Positions 1 through 8,277 of a DNA stretch of 64,000 nucleotides are shown in pieces. Source of the DNA: CAVVIO01 sp963748095 (GTDB taxonomy: Bacteria; Bacteroidota; Bacteroidia; Bacteroidales; UBA10428); NCBI GenBank assembly GCA_963748095.1, contig CAVVIO010000009.1, forward strand, positions 124,001-188,000, written 5' to 3'. Below the pieces are notes generated by a model. It had not been told where the DNA came from and did not search any database. It saw only the letters and a program-made list of their open reading frames with translations. Position 1 is the first letter of the stretch. Every line of letters begins with the position of its first letter. The translations under genes were made by a program, and so were the position numbers.

Positions 1-912
1 CTGACCGCTGAAGAAATTGTATCTGAAAATACAAATTTACAGAATCAACAAAACATTGTACATCTAAAAGTACTTGACGAACAGCCCAAACATAGTTCAC
101 ATATTAATAATCACCATAAAACGGGTGTTCAAATACCCGATAATATTGAAAAACCTTTATTATTATTAGTTGATGATGATGATGAGTTGCGTGCTGTCAC
201 AATTGATTACCTGTCCCATTCATTTAGGATTATAGAAGCAGAAAACGGAAAAAAAGGAGTTGAGAAAGCTAACATGTTCCAGCCCGATCTGATTATTTCC
301 GATATCATGATGCCGGAAATGGATGGATATGAGTTGTGTAATTATTTAAAATCAAAAGTAGAAACCTCACATATTCCTATTATTCTCTTAACTGCAAAAT
401 CTGAAGTAGATGATTTTATTGAAGGCTTGGAATCAGGGGCCGACGATTATATTCCTAAGCCATTCAACATAAAGATACTGGAAGCCAAAAGCAAAAGTCT
501 GATTGAAAACAGAAAAAGATTGAGAAAGTTATTTGAGCAAAGTCTTGTTCCGGTTCCTAAAGAAATTACCACAACAACGGCTGATGAACAATTCTTACTT
601 CGTGCAATAAAGATTGTTGAAGATAATTTAAATAATCCGGAATTTACAGTTCAACAACTGGCTGCAGAAATGTTTATTAGTCGTAGTTTACTACATAAGA
701 AACTAACTGCAATAGTAGATCTTTCAGCCAATGATTTTATTACATCGATGCGATTAAAAAAATCCGTCCTTCTTTTAATGCAAGGCACTTTAAATATTTC
801 CGAAGTTGCATTTGATGTAGGTTTTAATGATCCAAAATATTTTAGTCGCTGCTTTAGGAAAAATTTTGGAGTTTCTCCTACTGAATTTATTCAAACAAGG
901 CAAGAAAGTTAA
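1..912 (+). CDS. Hybrid two-component regulator (HTCS), C-terminal part: receiver + AraC-type HTH; 5' end outside window
   Basis: The reading frame is open from base 1, so this is the 3' end of a larger gene. A response-regulator receiver begins with the acidic cluster LLLLVDDDDELRAV (from about codon 52), has the phospho-acceptor Asp in IISDIMMPEMDG (bases 301-303) and the conserved Lys in PKPFN. A two-repeat AraC-type DNA-binding domain fills codons about 195-300 (FTVQQLAAEMFISRSLLHKKL; ISEVAFDVGFNDPKYFSRCFRK). In HTCS proteins this follows a periplasmic sensor and histidine kinase, which would lie upstream of the window. These regulators usually control the adjacent polysaccharide locus, here the arabinan enzymes downstream. 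Family call is firm; the ligand (arabino-oligosaccharide) is inferred from neighbours. Confidence 0.93.
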   Translation: MTAEEIVSENTNLQNQQNIVHLKVLDEQPKHSSHINNHHKTGVQIPDNIEKPLLLLVDDDDELRAVTIDYLSHSFRIIEAENGKKGVEKANMFQPDLIISDIMMPEMDGYELCNYLKSKVETSHIPIILLTAKSEVDDFIEGLESGADDYIPKPFNIKILEAKSKSLIENRKRLRKLFEQSLVPVPKEITTTTADEQFLLRAIKIVEDNLNNPEFTVQQLAAEMFISRSLLHKKLTAIVDLSANDFITSMRLKKSVLLLMQGTLNISEVAFDVGFNDPKYFSRCFRKNFGVSPTEFIQTRQES

Positions 913-1052
913 CAAATCAATTTAATTATTTCTTTTTAAGGAACCTGAGGCCTGTCCCTGAATGATTATATTTTGCACAAATAATTTCTGTTAATTACAC
1001 AAAAATCCACCCTTTATACAGAATAGTCTACCCTTACCTTTTACACCTTCAA

Positions 1053-1060
1053 TATTTTTG
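1053..1060 (+). promoter_or_regulatory. Candidate Bacteroidota -7 element (TATTTTTG)
   Basis: TATTTTTG matches the TAnnTTTG -7 consensus 60 bases upstream of the SusC remnant start. No convincing TTTG -33 element lies at the expected distance, so this is a weak call. Confidence 0.3.
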
Positions 1061-1120
1061 TAATACACTGGTTATGGTGCCATTTTCTATAACTACAACC
1101 TAATTCTCAACACAATAACT

Positions 1121-1465
1121 ATGAGAAAGAAAAAGCTAGTCAGTTTTTTAACCTTCAGTTTATTATTTCAGGTTCTTCCAACAATTATCCGGGCGCAGGA
1201 AATAACTGTTAAAGTTATTGACGCAGGAAACAATGCTTCTTTACCAGATGTAAATGCGATAATAAAAAGAGAATCCACTAAAGGAATTATAACTGACATT
1301 AATGGAATGTATTCGATCTCAGTTGATGATCTGTCAGCCGTTCTCGCTTTTTCATTTATTGTTTATGATAACCAGGAGATACCGGTTAATGGACGGAATC
1401 AAATTGATGCTAATCATAAAATAACGGAAATGATCGAAATAAACTATATTAATAAGACTTATTGA
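1121..1465 (+). pseudogene. Truncated SusC-type TonB-dependent receptor: signal peptide and carboxypeptidase-regulatory-like domain only
   Basis: The 114-residue product has a signal peptide (basic MRKKK, hydrophobic stretch, IRAQ) and a single carboxypeptidase-regulatory-like beta-sandwich (ITVKVIDAGNNASLPDVNAI, then KGIITDINGMYSISV), the N-terminal layout of SusC proteins. A full SusC is about 1000 residues; here the frame stops just where the plug motif (VVVIGYGTQ-like) should begin, and no plug or barrel sequence follows. It sits between the HTCS regulator and the GH43/GH51 pair, where susC is expected, so the most likely story is deletion of most of susC and all of susD. It could still be secreted as a small protein; no function is claimed. 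Confidence 0.6.
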
Positions 1466-1796
1466 AGACATTAGTATTAAAATGTACAATTATCCTAAAC
1501 CAATGCTCATAAACTTAATCCGTACTCAAAATAGGATTGAACTAAAATCAGATCTCAGATAAAGTATAATAGTTAAACATGTATCATATTAACGAACATA
1601 AGAAACCAAAATATTTTAATCGAAATAAAATCTGTCTTTTTTGCTTTATAAGTCTGTTATGTCTGGTTAATTCGGGAGGGTTAACTCTATAAGCTAATCC
1701 CTCCTGTTTTTAAATCAGTAAAAACCCGGAATATATGATTTTTATTGTTTCTTTCAAAATATAATAAGATTACTAATTTTTAAATCTTACAAATCA
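1466..1796 (+). other. Gap of about 330 bases: possible relic ORF and a terminator-like hairpin
   Basis: AT-rich stretch with one readable micro-ORF at 1579-1692 (37 codons: basic start, then hydrophobic CLFCFISLLCLVNSGG), which resembles a signal peptide cut off from its protein. It may be another relic of the lost susC/susD segment. A hairpin overlaps its end (separate entry). No clear promoter was seen for the GH43 gene. Confidence 0.3.
1674..1711 (+). terminator. Terminator-like hairpin after the SusC relic
   Basis: GGAGGG (1675-1680) pairs with CCCTCC (1699-1704) across an 18-base loop and is followed by TGTTTTT. The loop is long and the stem short, so strength is uncertain. Confidence 0.4.
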
Positions 1797-2846
1797 ATGA
1801 CACAGATTAATGCTATAAAAACCTCTGAGGCTGCAAATATTTCTAATAACAGTGCTAAAATAAAACTTTTAGTAATTGCAGTTATAACTTTTTTTACTTC
1901 TGCAATCATGTATGCCCAGAATACTGATATTATAGTCCATGATCCGGTGATGATAAAACAAGATAGTAATTATTACATTTTCTGTACGGGAATGGGAATT
2001 TCCATGTGGTCATCCAATGATATGCAACACTGGAAACATGAACAGCCTGTTTTCGAAAAAGCACCTGAGTGGGCAGTTAAAGCAATTCCGGGTTTTAAAA
2101 ATCATATCTGGGCTCCTGATATTTCCTTTCAAAATGGAAAATACTACCTTTTTTATTCAGTTTCTGCATTTGGAAAAAACACATCCTGCATTGGACTCGC
2201 CACGAATATTACAATAAATCCATCTGATCCAAATTATAAGTGGGAAGACCATGGTAAAATAATCCAGTCTGTTCCGGGACGGGATTTGTGGAATGCCATT
2301 GACCCAAATCTCGCTTATGATGAAAATGGAGATCCTTGGCTTACATTTGGTTCCTTCTGGGAGGGTATTAAACTTGTCAAACTACAAAAGAACCTTGAAA
2401 GCGTAGCAGAACCGGAAGAATGGACTACTATTGCCAAACGCGATCGCAGCTTTAAAACCAATGACGATAACCCGGGAGAAGCTGCTATAGAAGCTCCTTT
2501 CATTTTCAAAAAATTCGGTTTCTATTATCTTTTCGTATCCTATGATTTTTGCTGCCGTGGAATTAATAGCAACTATAAAATTATGGTGGGAAGATCCAAA
2601 AATATCACCGGTCCCTATATTGACAAAGAAGGCGTTAGAATGGATCAGGGAGGAGCAACACTTGTATTGGCAGGTGATAAGAAATGGCCGGGAGTCGGAC
2701 ATAATTCTGCATATACTTTCAATGGAACAGATTATCTCATATTTCATGCATATGATGCTTCCGATAACGGAAAGCCAAAACTTAAAATTGAAAAAATCGT
2801 TTGGGACAGCGACCAATGGCCCACAATACCAGAAGATATTGATTAA
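1797..2846 (+). CDS. GH43 family arabinan endo-1,5-alpha-L-arabinosidase-like enzyme, secreted
   Basis: Secreted five-bladed beta-propeller glycoside hydrolase (349 aa), expected to hydrolyse alpha-1,5-linked arabinan. After an extended N-terminus a signal peptide runs about residues 21-41 (KIKLLVIAVITFFTSAIMYAQ). The GH43 triad is visible: general base Asp49 in IIVHDPV, pKa-modulating Asp169 in NAIDPNL, and acid Glu232 in AAIEAPF. Typical motifs HIWAPDISF, GSFWEGIKL and the late histidine in GVGHNS are present. The chosen ATG gives a 20-residue run before the hydrophobic segment; no later ATG fits a signal peptide. It is followed after 31 bases by a GH51 arabinofuranosidase, so the pair probably forms one transcript that converts arabinan to arabinose. 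Confidence 0.9.
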   Translation: MTQINAIKTSEAANISNNSAKIKLLVIAVITFFTSAIMYAQNTDIIVHDPVMIKQDSNYYIFCTGMGISMWSSNDMQHWKHEQPVFEKAPEWAVKAIPGFKNHIWAPDISFQNGKYYLFYSVSAFGKNTSCIGLATNITINPSDPNYKWEDHGKIIQSVPGRDLWNAIDPNLAYDENGDPWLTFGSFWEGIKLVKLQKNLESVAEPEEWTTIAKRDRSFKTNDDNPGEAAIEAPFIFKKFGFYYLFVSYDFCCRGINSNYKIMVGRSKNITGPYIDKEGVRMDQGGATLVLAGDKKWPGVGHNSAYTFNGTDYLIFHAYDASDNGKPKLKIEKIVWDSDQWPTIPEDID

Positions 2847-2877
2847 TAGGAATAAATTCATCTTAATATATAAAAAA

Positions 2878-4470
2878 ATGAAGCATAGCATTTTTATGAA
2901 AACACAACTGATGACACTGGTATTAATTGCCTTTATGACAACTGGCGCATGGGGGCAAAATGCCAGGATAAAAATTGATCTTGACCGTACAATCGGGGAA
3001 GTTAATAAACACATCTATGGAAGTTTTGTTGAACACCTGGGAAGGTGTGTTTACGGGGGAATATACGATAAAGGTTCTCCCTTATCCGATTCTGATGGAT
3101 TCAGAAAGGATGTTCTTAAAGCAGTTAATGACCTTGATGTTTCCATCATCAGATATCCCGGAGGAAATTTCGTGTCGAATTATCATTGGCTGGATGGTGT
3201 TGGTCCAAACCGGATACCCAGAATGGAATTAGCCTGGCACAGACTGGAAACCAATAAATTCGGAACCAACGAATTCATGAAATTCATTGAAAAGACAAAA
3301 GCTGAACCCTACTTTTCGGTAAATATGGGTACCGGAACAATAGAAGAGGCTCAACGCTGGGTAGAGTATTGCAATACGGACAATGATGCTTATTATTCAC
3401 AATTACGAAAAAAACACGGGTATCCGGAACCTTATCATATTAAATACTGGAGTTTGGGTAATGAAATGGATGGTTTTTGGCAAATGGGTCATTTAAACGC
3501 GATTGATTATAGTAAAAAAGCACGTGAGGCTGCCAAATTAATGAAACTGACAGATCCCAGTATTAAGCTAATTGCTGCCGGTTCATCCAACTACAGACCA
3601 AATGCAGATCCGGATGCATGGAATAGTACTATTCTGCATGAGCTAAGGGATGTGGTTGATTATATTGCCCTGCATATCTATGTCGGGAATCCTGAAAATA
3701 ATTATTATGATTTTCTTTCTACCCCACTTGTACTTGAACAACGTACCAAGATTGTAAAAGGAATGATTGAGAAAGAAATGCAAAATGCAGACAGGCAAGG
3801 CCGCGATCCGATATATATTGCATGGGATGAATACAATGTCTGGTACAGGGCAAGAACCGACAATACAATGCGGGGAACAAGGGCACTTGAAGAACATTAT
3901 AACCTGGAAGATGCACTGGTAATCGCAGAATTTTTAAACGCATTCGTAAGAAATGCCGATATTGTAAAAATGGCTAATATTGCCCAACTGGTAAATGTTA
4001 TTGCTCCTATATTCACAGATAGTACAGGGATGTTCAAACAAACAATCTATTACCCGCTACAATTGTTTGCAAATAACGTTTACGGTACCTCACTTGATCT
4101 GTTTGTAGACTGTGACACATATGATACTCCCGAATTTAACATTGGCCTTGGGGAAAGTAAAACGAAACAAACCAATGTCCCTTACCTGGATGTGTCTGCT
4201 ACCTACAAAGACGGCGAAGTTTTCATAAATGTCGTGAACCGTAATAAAGACAAAGCGATAACTACCGATATACTATGTCAGAAAGGTGAATTCACCGGTA
4301 ATTTTAATGTGTTTGAAATAAACGGACCTGATATTAAATCCGAAAATGATTTTGGAAAAGAAACTGTCAAAACAGTTCAAAAACCTGATATCAAAGCAAA
4401 AGGAACAAAAATCACCTATTCATTTCCACCACATTCTTTTACCATGCTTAAAGGTTCGATAAAATTGTAA
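2878..4470 (+). CDS. GH51 alpha-L-arabinofuranosidase, secreted
   Basis: Exo-acting arabinofuranosidase of the clan A TIM-barrel type (530 aa), expected to release L-arabinose from arabino-oligosaccharides. A signal peptide follows the start (MKTQLMTLVLIAFMTTGAWGQ); ATGs at 2878 and 2896 are both possible. Family motifs: EHLGRCVYGGIY, RYPGGNFVSNYHW, the acid/base Glu196 in SLGNEMDGFW and the nucleophile Glu318 in AWDEYNVWY. A beta-sandwich C-terminal domain closes the protein. The frame is open further upstream into the GH43 gene, but that stretch overlaps conserved GH43 codons and lacks a leader, so it was not used. It is intact, unlike the GH51 copy at 39114-41097. Confidence 0.93.
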   Translation: MKHSIFMKTQLMTLVLIAFMTTGAWGQNARIKIDLDRTIGEVNKHIYGSFVEHLGRCVYGGIYDKGSPLSDSDGFRKDVLKAVNDLDVSIIRYPGGNFVSNYHWLDGVGPNRIPRMELAWHRLETNKFGTNEFMKFIEKTKAEPYFSVNMGTGTIEEAQRWVEYCNTDNDAYYSQLRKKHGYPEPYHIKYWSLGNEMDGFWQMGHLNAIDYSKKAREAAKLMKLTDPSIKLIAAGSSNYRPNADPDAWNSTILHELRDVVDYIALHIYVGNPENNYYDFLSTPLVLEQRTKIVKGMIEKEMQNADRQGRDPIYIAWDEYNVWYRARTDNTMRGTRALEEHYNLEDALVIAEFLNAFVRNADIVKMANIAQLVNVIAPIFTDSTGMFKQTIYYPLQLFANNVYGTSLDLFVDCDTYDTPEFNIGLGESKTKQTNVPYLDVSATYKDGEVFINVVNRNKDKAITTDILCQKGEFTGNFNVFEINGPDIKSENDFGKETVKTVQKPDIKAKGTKITYSFPPHSFTMLKGSIKL

Positions 4471-4565
4471 TTTTCAATTGTTACCTGATAAAATTTACAG
4501 TCACTTGATTTAGTCGCCGGTTACGGGTTCTTTCATTTAACCAAAGCTTTCATATAATGGTTTTG

Positions 4566-4602
4566 TGCTCCTTACACAATTTGAATGTAAGGAGCATTTT
4601 TT
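4566..4602 (+). terminator. Rho-independent terminator after the GH43-GH51 pair
   Basis: Perfect 10-bp stem TGCTCCTTAC/GTAAGGAGCA with an 11-base loop, followed by TTTTTT (4597-4602). It lies 95 bases after the GH51 stop and only has a T-run on the plus strand. The rest of the gap to 4734 shows nothing else. Confidence 0.85.
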
Positions 4603-4733
4603 ATATAGTTTATCGTCTGAAATTTAAATATGAAGGAATTTATTTAAGGTTGAGCAGACTTAGTGTTAATCATATTTATTGGTCTGATAAATAGCAACTT
4701 CAACATAGAAATAATCTTTACCTGACATTACTA

Positions 4734-6405
4734 TTATTTTTTCTTTTTGCCCCAATAGGTTGCGTTAAGATTTTTTTCAGTTCCGGCATATACAAATGTT
4801 ACACGGCGTGGGTTGGCTTCCCAATCGACTTCGCGTTCAACGCAAACAATAACGTTGCCCAATGTTAGTTGCTTCTTTGTCGCATCGTAACTCCAATTGC
4901 CTGTCAGTGCTCCCGACATTGTGCCATCGGCATTGAGGTTCAGTGTTGAGGCGGCATCTTGTACGCCATAGTTGTATTTAAGATTTATGTGCTCCCATGA
5001 ACCTGCAAGCGAGTCTTTGGTTATAGTACCCCAATCAGGTACGGCAGCGTAACGTTCGGGCAATGCTATTGGCCAAAGGTTATCGGGTTCGCCTGGAGAG
5101 GCCGGACACCATACAATGCGGCGTACGTTCCCCATCATAATGGCATTGGAGTAAGGGTTGCCACCAACGTCAACAGGCAATCGTGCCTGCGACATGTAGA
5201 ACCATTCGTTGGTATTTTCCTTTTGGAAGATAGCGCAGTGTGATATGCCTACCCATCCGTAGCTAAGATTGAATTTGTAAGGGTGGGTTACTATAGGGTA
5301 ACAGTCACCTTCTCCGGCGGTAAAATTGCGTCCGGTGATGTCGAGGTATGGACCTTCGATGTTTGTGCTTCTGACCACTCGCGTGTTGTATGGTATGTCG
5401 AGGGCATCGTAGGCCATGAACAAATAGTAATAGCCATCTTTGTATATTATTTCGGATCCTTCGCTGGCCTGCCAACGCGACCCGGCTCTGCGTGTGCCGA
5501 TTCTCACACCATATCGGGCTGTTAGTTCACTTGTATTGTCTGCCCAGGGATTTCCAAGATTGTTGAGAGGTTTACCTGTTGTTGGATCGAGTTGCAATAG
5601 TGCAAAGCCGCTATGCCATGAGCCATATATCAGGTAATGTTTCCCCCCGGGTGTCACTATATACGTAGGGTCGATGGCGTTGTAGTAGAAATAGGCATTC
5701 CAATCATTTAAACCGGTGCGACTGTAATCCAAGCCACGATCTGATGATGAAGTGGTAACGTAACCCCTGTCGGTCCATACAGCTCCGGCGGGGTCGGACG
5801 ATTCGCACATACCGATAAAGGCGCGTTCGGTCCAGCTTCCATCAAAGTTGTCCGGGGTGTTAGACTTTGCCGGATTTGATGTAGTTCTGAATAACTATGC
5901 TGTAGTACATACGCAGGATATCTTGTCCTCCAACATTGACCCGGCGTACTACCGGTGCCCAGTAGCCGTATACTATGTTGTCCCTGTCAATGGAATCGAG
6001 ACCCATGCGCGAACGAATGGAGTTGAGCGAGTCAGCTACCCAGGAGGGTGCGTCATAAAAAGGTCCGCCTACCCAGTTCCAATTGACCAGATCTTTTGAA
6101 CGTTTGCCTTGAAAATGTCCATGTCCTTCGGCCTCATTACCATACGAGGCATCGGTGCCGTACATATAGTAATATCCGTTGTAGTAGGCAACCGTTGGGT
6201 CGTGAACGTTTGCCAGATTCCACTGGTTTCGGTCTGCCCACGATGCTATCGATGAATAGTCGTCAGCGTATGTTGGAATGGTGAAATTTGTAACGGTGTC
6301 CGTATTATTTGTGGTACCATTAGTTTTAACATCATTTTTTTTGCACCCTGCCAACGATAGCGTAATTATGCTGACAGATAAAATCAGTAAATACTTTAGT
6401 CTCAT
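4734..6405 (-). pseudogene. GH43 endo-arabinanase lipoprotein, split by a one-base frameshift near 5865
   Basis: Two frames join into one GH43 protein. The N-terminal part (ATG at 6405) has a lipobox (ITLSLAGC) and the base Asp in NVHDPTVAYY, and ends at a stop at 5860 just after MYYSIVIQNYIKSG. The next frame continues without loss (NTPDNFDGSWTERAFIG, then AIDPTY, GSWHSGFALL, ASEGSEIIYKDGYYYLF) and supplies the other catalytic acids. Residues about 270 onward of that part form the C-terminal domain found in extracellular endo-1,5-arabinanases (LAGSWEHINLKYNYGVQDA to the lysine tail). Moving from the first frame to the second needs one extra base. Either a recently broken gene or a consensus error. 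It follows susD by 88 bases with a hairpin between. Confidence 0.8.
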
Positions 6406-6423
6406 GTCTAATCTGTTTTTTAT

Positions 6424-6471
6424 TAAAAAAACTTCCTTATCAACATACAAAAAATATGCCGATAAGGAAGT
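6424..6471 (-). terminator. Hairpin with T-run between susD and GH43
   Basis: Read on the minus strand, ACTTCCTTATC and GATAAGGAAGT form a perfect 11-bp stem around a 19-base loop, followed by a run of T (complement of 6425-6430). It lies between the susD stop and the GH43 start, so it would either end the susCD message or lower downstream expression. Confidence 0.65.
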
Positions 6472-6493
6472 CTCTAATATAAGAGAATGGTTC

Positions 6494-8254
6494 TTACTTT
6501 ACAACAGGATGAACAGTCCATTTAGCCAGGAAATCAGGCCCATTATCTATATTCTTGTTTGCCGAGTTACCTACAAGGTTAGGGTCGCCATCAAGAGTAG
6601 CTTGTAATATTGGGAAATATTCATGTCCCGGAGTGTAATATTGGTACGATGAAGCGCTGGCAGTTGCAGCGGTAAGCGAATCTGTATTGGCTGTGCCATC
6701 GAGCTTATAATAGCCATGTTCAATCAACTGATTCAGACGACCTGCATCGTAGAAGAATCCCCAACGGAGTAAGTCATTACCACGTCCGTATTCGCAACCG
6801 AATTCCTTAGGACGTTCGACGTTTGCTATTTGTTCGAAAAGAGCATCAGCAGTCGGGAAATCGGAAAGTTGAAGATCTGCAAGCGCAACGCGTTCACGTA
6901 CCTCGTTAATGTAATCGATAGCCGTTTGGGTTGGGCCATTGATTTCATTTTCGCATTCTGCTGCACGCAGTAAAACATCGCTGTAACGCATAAGGCGCAG
7001 GTTGACTCCGCAATGCAAGCCGACAGTAACAGTATTGTTTATGTTGGCTCTTGCATAGGTCCACTTGGCTATTGATATACCCCCCTGGGCAGTGTTCGAT
7101 ACAGGAGTTGCAGTTATGTCTGTTTGATAAACAGTGTTGTTACGAGGATCTCCATCAGGATATGCCGCATCATTCACGCCGGTATAACTGTCATATTCAC
7201 TTTCGTATGTAACCAATGTCCAGTATAAACGAGGATCGAGACGGCCATCTGTACATTTCTCTTTTTTGAACAGGTTATACAACCAGGGTGAGCCAGCCAG
7301 GTCGCCCCAGCTACCAAATACCTGAGAAGCGTAGTTGCTTTCTACAGCCTGACCCTGGGTTGAATTCGAGTTTATGTTTACAGGGGTCCACTCCTGGACG
7401 GTGCCCCCTGTGCCAAAGTCCATAAATTGAACTTCGAAGAGGCTCTCTGAGTTATTCTCGTATGCCGGACCTTCTCTGAAGTTGTCACCATAGTCGGCCA
7501 TAAGTTCATAATGTCCGTACTTACCGGCAATGATGTCTTTCAGTACCGTATAAGCCTCAGTATATTTATGACGGAACATTAGTGTACGAGCCAGATAACC
7601 TGCAGCAGAACCACTTGTAGCACGACCTTTAGCCCAATCACCACCTGCATCGCGCGATGGCAATATTTGCATAGCTGTTGTGAGGTCTGCCTCTATTGTA
7701 TCAAACACCTCGTCTTGAGTAGCGCTGGTTGCATACAGGGTGGTGATGTCTGAATATGAAGCATAATCTGTAATCAATGGAACTGTCTGGTAATAGGTAG
7801 CCAATTCATAGTATGCTAAAGACCTGAGGAAGAGAGCCTGTCCTTTTATCTGATTATAAGCAGCTTCCGGCATATTAACACCATCAACTTTCGACAATAC
7901 AAAGTTTGTGCGGTTTACTACATTGTAGCAGTCGCGCCATGGCCACAAGTTACCAATTTCGTCTGAAGCCGTTGCATCGAGGTTGTCGTACTCCAGATAC
8001 CACTGTTGAGATGAGTTCCAGACCTCATCGCCACGTACAGCATCCAATGTGTAGCCAACGCGGGCATATGTACCTTCGAGGCGTATGCGGTTGTAGCACG
8101 CGATGATAGCCTCCTGAAGATCTGATTCTGTATTGCCAAAACCTTTGGTAGTCTGTTGGTTCGGGTTCTGAAGATCGAGTTGTTTATTGCAGGCTGTCAT
8201 GCCACCAATAAGTGCCAACATTATTAGAATTATATTTAAACTTTTCATATTCAT
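6494..8254 (-). CDS. SusD-like starch-binding outer membrane lipoprotein (RagB/SusD family)
   Basis: Surface lipoprotein (586 aa) that would bind oligosaccharide on top of its SusC partner. A lipobox ends at Cys22 (ALIGGMTAC) and is followed by KQLDLQNPN, a common SusD start. The RagB/SusD tetratricopeptide fold shows in DLQEAIIACYNRIR, RDCYNVVNRTNFVLSKV, and QALFLRSLAYYELATYYQTVPLI, which is the hallmark YY.L...YG.VPL segment. The C-terminal SusD domain has LMRYSDVLLRAAECENEI and INEVRERV, and ERPKEFGCEYGRGNDLLRWG. The start is 23 bases after the susC stop on the same strand, as in a co-transcribed pair. Substrate (arabinan or a related pectic chain) is inferred from the adjacent GH43. Confidence 0.95.
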   Translation of the reverse strand: MNMKSLNIILIMLALIGGMTACNKQLDLQNPNQQTTKGFGNTESDLQEAIIACYNRIRLEGTYARVGYTLDAVRGDEVWNSSQQWYLEYDNLDATASDEIGNLWPWRDCYNVVNRTNFVLSKVDGVNMPEAAYNQIKGQALFLRSLAYYELATYYQTVPLITDYASYSDITTLYATSATQDEVFDTIEADLTTAMQILPSRDAGGDWAKGRATSGSAAGYLARTLMFRHKYTEAYTVLKDIIAGKYGHYELMADYGDNFREGPAYENNSESLFEVQFMDFGTGGTVQEWTPVNINSNSTQGQAVESNYASQVFGSWGDLAGSPWLYNLFKKEKCTDGRLDPRLYWTLVTYESEYDSYTGVNDAAYPDGDPRNNTVYQTDITATPVSNTAQGGISIAKWTYARANINNTVTVGLHCGVNLRLMRYSDVLLRAAECENEINGPTQTAIDYINEVRERVALADLQLSDFPTADALFEQIANVERPKEFGCEYGRGNDLLRWGFFYDAGRLNQLIEHGYYKLDGTANTDSLTAATASASSYQYYTPGHEYFPILQATLDGDPNLVGNSANKNIDNGPDFLAKWTVHPVVK

Positions 8255-8277
8255 ACTCTGTTTTTTAGATTATATTT

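Noticed and set aside
2542..2877. In-frame upstream extension of the GH51 gene
   Set aside because: It overlaps conserved GH43 codons in another frame and has no leader; the signal peptide begins at the ATG at 2878 or 2896.
2382..3014. Minus-strand ORF (210 codons) across the GH43-GH51 junction
   Set aside because: It overlaps two well-supported genes and its translation shows no domain.
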